This document shows, piece after piece, positions 8,923 to 16,506 of a DNA stretch of 64,000 nucleotides (position 1 is its first letter; each line of letters starts with the position of its first letter). The position numbers and the translations under genes were made by a program. The notes beneath the pieces were generated by a model. That model did no database searches, was not told the DNA's origin, and worked only from the letters and a program-made list of their open reading frames with translations. The DNA is from Xylanibacter rodentium (GTDB taxonomy: Bacteria > Bacteroidota > Bacteroidia > Bacteroidales > Bacteroidaceae). The DNA lies in assembly GCF_013166575.1 (NCBI RefSeq), contig NZ_JABKKE010000002.1, positions 186,001 through 250,000 of the forward strand. The letters are read 5' to 3'.

Positions 8923-9909
8923 ATGAACGAGCGACCGGCAATAAAGCCTTATGTCATAGGCCTGGACCTTGGAGGAACTAACTCTGTATTCGGAATCGTG
9001 GACAGCCGCGGAGAGATAAAAGCAACCACAGCCATCAAGACCCAAGGCTTCGACAATGTTGAAGACTATGTGGCAGCAGCCGTAGAAGCACTACAGATTA
9101 TCATAGACCAAGTGGGCGGCATCGGCTATATAAAGTCGATGGGAATAGGAGCACCCAACGCCAACTACTACAAAGGAACCATTGAGCATGCCCCCAACAT
9201 CGTATGGGGCAAGGGCATAGTGCCCCTGGCCGACATGTTCAGCAAGGCACTGGGCATACCGGTGGCCATGACCAACGACGCCAATGCGGCTGCAATAGGC
9301 GAAATGGCCTACGGTGTGGCACGCGGTCTGAAGAACTTCATCGTCATCACCCTCGGCACCGGAGTGGGCTCAGGCATCGTCGTCAACGGACAGCTGCTCT
9401 ACGGCCATGACGGATTTGCCGGCGAACTGGGCCACGTGACAATGGTCCGCGAAGGCGGACGCCAATGCGGATGCGGACGGACGGGATGCCTCGAGACGTA
9501 TTGCTCGGCGACGGGAGTGGCACGTACGGCCCGCGAGATACTCTCCAAGAGCGACAAACCGTCGTCGCTGCGCGAGCTCGATCCCGAGAAGATTACATCA
9601 CTCGACGTCAGCATAGCAGCCGAAAAAGGCGACGAGGTGGCCAACGAGATATTCCGGTTCACAGGCAAGATGCTCGGAGAAGCATGCGCCGACTTCGCGG
9701 CTTTTTCCAGTCCGGAGGCATTCATATTCTTCGGCGGACTGGTAAAGGCCGGTGAACTGATAATGAAACCAATCCGCGAGGCATACGACGCCCATGTGCT
9801 CAACTTCATGAAAGGCAAGGCACAGTTCCTCGTGAGCGGACTTGACGGCTCGTCGGCAGCCGTACTCGGGGCCAGTGCCATAGGATGGGACATCAACCCG
9901 AACGAATAG
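8923..9909 (+). CDS. ROK-family sugar kinase (glucokinase-like)
   Basis: A 328-residue cytoplasmic ROK protein. The phosphate-1 motif is YVIGLDLGGTNSVFGIVD, and the catalytic region contains NDANAAAIGE. The sugar-binding stretch ends GFAGELGH. The ROK zinc motif CGCGRTGCLE supplies cysteine ligands together with the GELGH histidine. There is no N-terminal helix-turn-helix, so it is a kinase rather than a NagC/XylR-type repressor. It phosphorylates glucose or a related hexose or N-acetylhexosamine at the expense of ATP. It is a single gene with its own promoter and a long perfect hairpin 43 nt after its stop. Confidence 0.92.
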   Translation: MNERPAIKPYVIGLDLGGTNSVFGIVDSRGEIKATTAIKTQGFDNVEDYVAAAVEALQIIIDQVGGIGYIKSMGIGAPNANYYKGTIEHAPNIVWGKGIVPLADMFSKALGIPVAMTNDANAAAIGEMAYGVARGLKNFIVITLGTGVGSGIVVNGQLLYGHDGFAGELGHVTMVREGGRQCGCGRTGCLETYCSATGVARTAREILSKSDKPSSLRELDPEKITSLDVSIAAEKGDEVANEIFRFTGKMLGEACADFAAFSSPEAFIFFGGLVKAGELIMKPIREAYDAHVLNFMKGKAQFLVSGLDGSSAAVLGASAIGWDINPNE

Positions 9910-9952
9910 AACGGCTCAAACCGAACATATGGAGATTTTTTTTGAAGATAGA

Positions 9953-10016
9953 GTATCAAAAGCATAGTCTCTTCGGACCTTGGGGGGAAGGTCCGAAGAG
10001 ACTATGCTTTTGATAC
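9953..10016. terminator. Perfect 29-bp inverted repeat with G6 loop
   Basis: Arms 9953-9981 and 9988-10016 are exactly complementary, and the loop is six G residues. It lies downstream of the ROK gene and could end its transcript, although no strong U-run follows on the plus strand. The arm length and lack of any mismatch are unusual for a simple terminator. Confidence 0.6.
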
Positions 10017-10195
10017 ACTTCTTTTGTATTTGACCGCATACCATTATATCCCATTGACAAAAACAACAATAGTTCTACGTTCCCTATTTTCAATCAGATG
10101 GGTCTCTGCCGAATTTTCAATGTAGCGAAAGGCTGTCGGTATGTATAGATTATTCTGAAAAAAAACGCATTTTATTTTTCCCGAAACAGAAAAAC

Positions 10196-10343
10196 CGGAA
10201 GGCCCTCTCTGCTTTCTTTACAAAGCCACATTACTGTAACGTATTGATAATCAGCGCATCCCTTTTGAAGCAAAAAGCGCGGTTTTCGGAGCCTTATGCG
10301 AAAACCGCGCTTCTGATGTCGCTTAACATACGTTAAAGTAAAG
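10196..10343 (-). repeat. Composite repeated element, copy A (box plus hairpin, array reduced)
   Basis: Read on the minus strand, it starts with CTTTACTTTAACGTATGTTA (the box at 10323-10343). A 14-bp perfect hairpin follows (10275-10288 with 10299-10312, 10-nt loop) with a T5 run. The conserved flank beginning TGCTTCAAA then runs to about 10196. Copies B and C share the same order. Only a trace of the 22-nt array remains (around GAGGGCCTTCC). The hairpin plus T-run is a good intrinsic terminator for the minus-strand kinase-RapZ gene. The rest of 9910-10369 outside this element and the G6 hairpin shows nothing recognisable. Confidence 0.75.
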
Positions 10344-10369
10344 AAAAGTCGTAATAAAGATAATGTCTT

Positions 10370-11908
10370 TCACCGCCGGCGGTCAAACACCTGGGTTATG
10401 CCCTGCTCACGATGGCAGACATGCACCTCTATGCCATATTCGCGGTGGATATATTCTGCCAGATGCTGCGCCGAATAGACGCTGCGGTGCTGTCCGCCGG
10501 TACATCCGAAAGAAAACATCAGATTGGTGAAGCCGCGCTGCATGTAACGACGCACGTGGGCATCGGCAAGCCGATATACACTTTCGAGGAAAGTAAGTAT
10601 CTCGCCGTCGTCCTCGAGAAAGCGGATTACGGGTTCGTCCAGTCCGGTCAGTTTCTTATATGGCTCATAACGTCCGGGATTGTGCGTGGAACGGCAGTCG
10701 AACACGTATCCGCCGCCGTTGCCGCTCTCATCTTCCGGTATGCCTTTGTGATAGGAAAAACTGAACACACGGACAACGAGCGGCCCCTTGCCGTCGTATT
10801 TGGAAAACGTTGCCGGACCGTCATGCGGATGTGCATCGTACACGTTTACGGTTGCCGTACGATATCCGTCGCTTCTCGTTTGCACCGGTTGCTCTATACG
10901 GGCAAACTGCGGCAGCTCTGTAAGACGGCGCAACATGTCTGTCATATACGAATATGGGAAACAGTCGAGTTCGAGCAATTCGCGCAGGTTCTGGATGGCA
11001 GGAGGTATCGACTCTATGAAATGCCTCTTCTGTTCGAAATATCCGCGGAAACCGTATGCGCCAAGCACCTGCAACGTACGGAAGAGGACGAACATACTCA
11101 ACCGCTTCACGAAATGACGTACGGACGGTACTTCCGTATAGTTCTTCAGCGCCTCATAGTATTCTTTCACAAGTTCGCGGCGCAATTTGTGCGGATAGCG
11201 TGCCGAGGCTTGCCACAGGAACGAGGCAAGGTCGTAGTAATAAGGACCGCGGCGGCCTCCCTGAAAGTCGATAAAATAGGGATTGCCCGAAACATCGAGC
11301 ATCACATTGCGGGCCTGGAAGTCACGGTAGAGGAAGCTGTCGGCCGGCTCCGACGTAAGGTCCTTGGCGAAAAGGCGGAAATCGGCTTCGAGTTTCAGCT
11401 CGTGAAAATCAAGCTCGGTGGCTTTCAGAAAACAATACTTGAAATAGTTCAAGTCGAAAAGCACGCTGTCCATGTCAAACTCCGGTTGCGGATAGCACTG
11501 CGAAAAATCGAGGCCGCGCGCCCCGCGAATCTGTATGTTGGGCAGCTCGCGGATAGTACGGACAAGCAGCTCGCGCTCATGCAGCGTATAGCGACCGCCG
11601 GCTGCACGGCCTCCGGCCAAAGCGTCAAACAGAGATACGGAGCCAAGATCGGTCTGAAGATAACGCAGTTCGTCACTGCTCACGGCAAGCACTGACGGCA
11701 CGGGCAACTGGCGACCGGTGAAATGACGGCACAGCGAAATGAAAGCGTGATTCTCGTCACGGCTCGTTCCTATAACTCCTATCACCGACAGTCCGTCGGC
11801 TGACGACAACCTGTAGTACTCACGGTTGCTGCCTGCCCCGGCAATACGCTCGATACCGGAAGGCTCCGCCCCGGCCCAGCTCTTATATAGGTCAATAAGT
11901 CTTTCCAT
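10370..11908 (-). CDS. Fusion of APH/AmgK-like phosphotransferase and RapZ C-terminal domain
   Basis: A 512-residue two-domain protein. Residues about 1-330 form an aminoglycoside-phosphotransferase fold with the catalytic loop YRDFQARN (194-201) and metal motif IDFQ (213-216), similar to the cell-wall sugar kinase AmgK. Residues about 375-512 are a RapZ C-terminal domain: VFSFSYHKGIPE, YVFDCR (401-406) and SFGCTGGQHRSV (466-477). In Enterobacteria that domain binds glucosamine-6-phosphate and RNA. The frame extends to 12079, but those residues are an untidy hydrophobic extension, and ATG 11908 (MERLIDLYKSW) starts the kinase domain properly. The RapZ N-terminal P-loop domain is absent. A role linking amino-sugar recycling and sensing is inference. 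Confidence 0.85.
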   Translation of the reverse strand: MERLIDLYKSWAGAEPSGIERIAGAGSNREYYRLSSADGLSVIGVIGTSRDENHAFISLCRHFTGRQLPVPSVLAVSSDELRYLQTDLGSVSLFDALAGGRAAGGRYTLHERELLVRTIRELPNIQIRGARGLDFSQCYPQPEFDMDSVLFDLNYFKYCFLKATELDFHELKLEADFRLFAKDLTSEPADSFLYRDFQARNVMLDVSGNPYFIDFQGGRRGPYYYDLASFLWQASARYPHKLRRELVKEYYEALKNYTEVPSVRHFVKRLSMFVLFRTLQVLGAYGFRGYFEQKRHFIESIPPAIQNLRELLELDCFPYSYMTDMLRRLTELPQFARIEQPVQTRSDGYRTATVNVYDAHPHDGPATFSKYDGKGPLVVRVFSFSYHKGIPEDESGNGGGYVFDCRSTHNPGRYEPYKKLTGLDEPVIRFLEDDGEILTFLESVYRLADAHVRRYMQRGFTNLMFSFGCTGGQHRSVYSAQHLAEYIHREYGIEVHVCHREQGITQVFDRRR

Positions 11909-11916
11909 AATATGTG

Positions 11917-11924
11917 CAAATGTA
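11917..11924 (-). promoter_or_regulatory. Candidate -7 element of the kinase-RapZ gene
   Basis: TACATTTG on the minus strand ends 8 nt before the ATG at 11908, which implies a leader of only a few nucleotides. No clear -33 TTTG is seen. Confidence 0.4.
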
Positions 11925-12024
11925 CAATAAAATCGCGAGATTATACACCGGCAGGACAAAGAAAATAAGGTTTTCTTTAGAGGAAAGATAGTACAAAGGA
12001 AGAAAAGAACAAAACAAACAGACA

Positions 12025-12060
12025 GAAAAAACTGCCGGACCCCATTTGGGATTCGGCAGT
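12025..12060 (-). terminator. Intrinsic terminator after the adhesin-like T9SS gene
   Basis: An inverted repeat with arms ACTGCCGGA and TTCGGCAGT (12031-12060), extended by an inner CCC/GGG pairing. On the minus strand it is followed by a run of six T (12025-12030). Confidence 0.8.
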
Positions 12061-12105
12061 AAGAATACAGTCTGTACAACTGTTAAGATTACAACAAAAA
12101 GCTGT

Positions 12106-15100
12106 TTACTTTACAACGGCCTTTGTTACGGTCTTGCCAACCTTCACGATATATACACCTCCGTTCACGCTGACACGTGTCACGTCGGCAGCCTTACCGT
12201 CGAAGATAGTCTTGCCGTCAGCTGTGATGATGCTCATCTGCTCACCCTCGGCACCCGTAACGGTGATGATACGGCCGACAGCGGAAACCTTGGCAGAAGC
12301 ATTGATTACAGAGTTTATGCCGTCAACCACACCGATGGTAAATACATTGGAAGCAGCAGACTCACCCTTGTCGTAAACAACTGTAACAACATACGAGTGT
12401 TCGCCGTCCGATACGGATGCATCGACATAAGCGGATTCAGCCACAGGCTCGGCTGTCAGCTTGACACCGTCGCGATATACGTTGTAGCCAACGAGCGAAA
12501 GATCATCTGCTGAAAGGCCGGCCGGAGTATATGTGACATCATCGACAAGGAAGATAAACCTGTCAGCGGATGTGCAACGGATTGCAAAATACTTGGCACC
12601 CGCCGGAACATCAAACGTGAACTCAGTCCAATCCTCCGGTACCTCAGCGACACCATCCACTTTCACGAAGTCGGCAATGTCCTTACCAGTCGTAGAATAG
12701 TAGAACTCGAACGACTCTGCGCCATACTGAGCTGTATATGTACGTGCGAAGAACGACACTCTCTGTGCATCGCCACTCAGCTCAGGCGATATCATCCAGT
12801 CATTATTAGTAGCTTTCTCGGCAGCGAACGAAGCCATATACTTATTACCGGTATGAGCAGCGAATGTCTCATCAAAAGAGGAATAACTGCCGTCAAGCAC
12901 GATATAAGCCATCTCGGAATACATATTCGGGAATTGGATGTTCTCAAATCCATAAGTGACACTTCCGTCAACATCGACAAACGACCAGTCACCGGCTGTG
13001 TTCACTCCAAACGCCTCGTAGTCCTCGAAACTGTCCGTAACAGGTTCTACTGCCAATGCGCTCATGTCTGGCTCACTCCATGTGAGGTTCACATTGTTAC
13101 CGTTCTGAGCACCCGTAAGGTCGGTAACGGCAGGATAGTTGGTCGTCTTGACAACAGTCTTGACGGTGGAAGTGGTGTTGTCGCTCTTGTCGTTGTCATC
13201 GGCAAATTCCACAACGGCCTTCCATACCAGTTCCGACGCTGTCATCACGTTGGTCTGCTCGGTGAATGTGAATGTAGTCTTGGCGTTGGCTGCAAGAGCT
13301 GTTCCGGGAACCGACTGCACCTTGATGTCGTTGCAATAGAGGTCTACGGTATAGGCATCGGCTGCTTTGGAGCCCTGATTCTCTACAGTAACGGCTACGG
13401 TCACATCCTCACCGGCCTGCACCTTGGACGGAGCAGTGATACCTTTTGCAACAAGGTTGTTGTCCAACATGTTGTAAACACGGATGTTGTCAATGTATGC
13501 ACTGTCTTTCTTGGAGAATGTGCCTGTGATTGCAAACCGTACCCAATCTTCATTGGCAAACTCAACCAAAGAGATTGTTGCCGGAGCGAAATTGGAACCG
13601 GCCGTGAGAGTGGCAATGTCTTTCACGTCATTCGGAGTGATTATGGAAACAGTCAGAGGAACTGCGCCACCGGCCGAATAGTCGAATGTGAGTGTCGGAT
13701 TTGCCGTGCCGGCAAGAGCTATCTTACCTGACTGCAGATTCATCCATCCTGCTGTCTTGGCATACATCTCAAAACAGCTGCCGTCACCGTCAGAACTATT
13801 TTGGGATACGTAGATACCGCCTTCGTACAACTTATTAGTTTGGTCAACGGCAGTACCCCACCAATAAGACAACTTGCCATTTGCAACTGTTTCAAACAGA
13901 GGCATCTCATAAGGAGCACCGGTAACAACGGCACCGTAAGCATCGTCAGACTCTCCCGTTGTGTTCTCGGCCGTAACAGCAAAGTATGAGAAACCATGCT
14001 CACCGCTGTTCGTGTCGAACACGACATTGGCTGAAGTCTCATTCAAACCTGTTGCATAAGGATTCTCATGGTCTGCCATAGGGAATTGCATACCAAAGAA
14101 TTCCACTATCTCAGCAGGATATACATTATATTTGTAGTCCGCAGGATTGACAATATAGCCTTCGGCACCTCCGGCTGGAGCTTCCCATGCAATGGCAACG
14201 GAACCGCTCTTGTCAGCGACAGTGATGTTGTTGACGATGTCCGGTGTATCATAACCGATGTAGACTTTCTTCGTTACTGCGCTACCGAAATGGCCGGTAT
14301 AAGAAGTTGCCACAGAATATGTGTAGTAACCTGCTGCATCAACCTCGTCATTGATGACAACATTCTCACCGGCAGTCTTTGCCTCTGAGAGGATTTCCTC
14401 TCCGTCGCGCTTGACTACGACATCGATTTTGTCCGTAATGGCAGTGCCGCTGACTGTATGTGACGGAACGGTGAACGTAACGACAGCCTTGTTTGCGCCC
14501 TGTGCATCGGCAACGACATCAAGATCGCTGACTTCTGAAGGAGCCGAAGCGTCGAGTTCCGATACAGAGAAGTTGTCTACATACAGATAGTATTGGTTCA
14601 TATCAGAGATGGCATGAACGGCAATATAATATGTTCCGTCTTCTTCTACTGTAAACTCGGCATTGCTGAGAGTATTGAATTCCTTGTCTGCGACTACTGT
14701 GGCGGCTATTACAGGAATTGTAAGTTGTGATACTTTCGCCTCTTTGCCTGCCACTACTTCAAGACGCTCCGGGTAGCTGGGGCCGTAAGCAGCAGCGTCA
14801 AGAGACACTTTATATTTTGTACCGGCCTTAAGTTCTACACCAGGGAACACGAGATAGTCATCGGCTGTATTTTTTGTACTGTAACGATAACGTGCAACCT
14901 TGCTTTTGGTTGTACTGTGCTCATCGAAAGTAAATGTACTCTTGTCGTCATTGGCATCATAGATGGCGGCCTGCGCCTGCTCCGCTTCAGTATCGAATGT
15001 GTTGGTATATGGAAGAGCAGCGGTCAGGTCGGTGATTACAGGCTCCTGGTAAACAAGTTCGTCAGCGCTGACAACGACATCGACAAACCAATTGAGATAA

Positions 15101-16371
15101 TATATCTCGAATGCATCAGCATTGACAAGCACGTAGTTGGTGAAGGTGATTGTCTTTGCCTGAGCGTCATATGTAGCTATGGCATCTTCAATTGATTCGT
15201 CTTCCGTATTGACACCGATTAACCAGCAGTTGTATGAACTATAATCGCCTACATACTGGAACTTGTCGAACTTGATATTAGTGCCTTCAATAGTACCCTT
15301 AACCCATGCGTCCGGGAAATCGGCGGAAATACCCTGAACATAAACATCATTGCCCGCAAAAGCAACGTTCACCTTCTGGTTTTTGACAGGAGTCTCGCCG
15401 GTATTTGATAAAGAAACACAATTCATATACCAGCCTGTGTATTCCACGCCGGCAGGCAGGGTAACGAGTTCTGTCGAAGGAGCTACATACGAAGGATCGT
15501 ATGTCAGAACGGTTTCGGCATCACCATAACCGGAGAACGAGTTGTCATCATCCCAAAACGCGCCAATGAAATAGGCATCGGCTGTTCCATCGAACGCAGT
15601 CGTACCTTCAAGAGTGAGCACATTACCGTCTACAGTGAATGTAATAGCCTCTGCATGGTCATCAGCCGCATGTATCTTACTATCGGTTGAACCGATAAAT
15701 CCCCAACGCAGACTGATTGTCGCACCATACTGTGCAATATAATTCAACGGCTGACGGGTTGAGACAGTGATGACATTGCCACTCTTCGTTCCTTTCACCC
15801 ATGCTCCTGTAGTATAACGGGTAATGGGGTTCTTGATATAAACATTGGCACCATCTTCAACTATAGTCACCATTCCCGACTGTGAAGCAATACCAAATTG
15901 ACCGTTATTATTGAAATAGGCCGTTCCGGTAGTGGCACGCTGATACAGCTTCGGTTCAACGCCTGCTACGTCAAGAATAATGCCGTTGGCATCGGTGGTC
16001 ACAGTTACGTTGCCCTCCTGAGTGATGGTCTTGCGGACACTTGACCTGTAAGGACGGTTGGAAACCTCCGACCGATAGCTTCCAAGCGGCAAGTTACCGA
16101 TAACCTTTCCCTCCTTAACGCTGTTGAAAAAGCCTCTTTTCACAGAGCTTTTCCGTAACACCGAAGAAGCCGTCTCATCTGCGGCTGCGGCTTTTTCTGC
16201 CATCGCAGCCTTCAACTCTTTCGCTTCCTTCGCTTTCTTGGCCAAAGCATTAACATCGGCAAGCCGCTCCAATCTGTTGACGGAGGCAACCTTCTTCTTT
16301 GCCAAAGGAGCCTGGGCGAATGTCAGCGATGTAACCATCACGATAAGCGCAATAGTAAACAATCTTTTCAT
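12106..16371 (-). CDS. Large secreted choice-of-anchor J / CARDB protein with T9SS sorting domain
   Basis: 1421 residues, exported by a Sec signal (MKRLFTIALIVMVTSLTFAQ). An Ala/Lys/Glu-rich helical segment follows (about 25-75). Beta-rich repeats come next, then a first choice-of-anchor-like module (about 455-600) and a fibronectin III-like module (about 605-705). A CARDB-like domain (about 970-1075) precedes a clearer cleaved-adhesin/choice-of-anchor J domain (about 1110-1275, beginning VTDSFEDYEAFG). The last ~75 residues resemble a Por-type C-terminal sorting domain, ending GGVYIVKVGKTVTKAVVK. It is therefore probably carried across the outer membrane by the type IX system and attached to the surface. 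No catalytic motif is visible; adhesion or glycan binding is the likely role. The neighbouring M6 protease gene has the same type of tail. Confidence 0.82.
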   Translation of the reverse strand: MKRLFTIALIVMVTSLTFAQAPLAKKKVASVNRLERLADVNALAKKAKEAKELKAAMAEKAAAADETASSVLRKSSVKRGFFNSVKEGKVIGNLPLGSYRSEVSNRPYRSSVRKTITQEGNVTVTTDANGIILDVAGVEPKLYQRATTGTAYFNNNGQFGIASQSGMVTIVEDGANVYIKNPITRYTTGAWVKGTKSGNVITVSTRQPLNYIAQYGATISLRWGFIGSTDSKIHAADDHAEAITFTVDGNVLTLEGTTAFDGTADAYFIGAFWDDDNSFSGYGDAETVLTYDPSYVAPSTELVTLPAGVEYTGWYMNCVSLSNTGETPVKNQKVNVAFAGNDVYVQGISADFPDAWVKGTIEGTNIKFDKFQYVGDYSSYNCWLIGVNTEDESIEDAIATYDAQAKTITFTNYVLVNADAFEIYYLNWFVDVVVSADELVYQEPVITDLTAALPYTNTFDTEAEQAQAAIYDANDDKSTFTFDEHSTTKSKVARYRYSTKNTADDYLVFPGVELKAGTKYKVSLDAAAYGPSYPERLEVVAGKEAKVSQLTIPVIAATVVADKEFNTLSNAEFTVEEDGTYYIAVHAISDMNQYYLYVDNFSVSELDASAPSEVSDLDVVADAQGANKAVVTFTVPSHTVSGTAITDKIDVVVKRDGEEILSEAKTAGENVVINDEVDAAGYYTYSVATSYTGHFGSAVTKKVYIGYDTPDIVNNITVADKSGSVAIAWEAPAGGAEGYIVNPADYKYNVYPAEIVEFFGMQFPMADHENPYATGLNETSANVVFDTNSGEHGFSYFAVTAENTTGESDDAYGAVVTGAPYEMPLFETVANGKLSYWWGTAVDQTNKLYEGGIYVSQNSSDGDGSCFEMYAKTAGWMNLQSGKIALAGTANPTLTFDYSAGGAVPLTVSIITPNDVKDIATLTAGSNFAPATISLVEFANEDWVRFAITGTFSKKDSAYIDNIRVYNMLDNNLVAKGITAPSKVQAGEDVTVAVTVENQGSKAADAYTVDLYCNDIKVQSVPGTALAANAKTTFTFTEQTNVMTASELVWKAVVEFADDNDKSDNTTSTVKTVVKTTNYPAVTDLTGAQNGNNVNLTWSEPDMSALAVEPVTDSFEDYEAFGVNTAGDWSFVDVDGSVTYGFENIQFPNMYSEMAYIVLDGSYSSFDETFAAHTGNKYMASFAAEKATNNDWMISPELSGDAQRVSFFARTYTAQYGAESFEFYYSTTGKDIADFVKVDGVAEVPEDWTEFTFDVPAGAKYFAIRCTSADRFIFLVDDVTYTPAGLSADDLSLVGYNVYRDGVKLTAEPVAESAYVDASVSDGEHSYVVTVVYDKGESAASNVFTIGVVDGINSVINASAKVSAVGRIITVTGAEGEQMSIITADGKTIFDGKAADVTRVSVNGGVYIVKVGKTVTKAVVK

Positions 16372-16506
16372 TATAGTCTAGTGTGGGGATTATTTTGTTT
16401 TCTCACTCCACCGGAAGAAATCCCCTTTAATTCCGGATGAAGCATATGAGAGGCCTACACCTCCTTGTATCTTAATTGCACTATTATACCCTTGATTGCA
16501 CTGTGT

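Noticed and set aside
10412..11695. 427-residue open frame on the plus strand
   Set aside because: Antisense to the kinase-RapZ gene; no family features.
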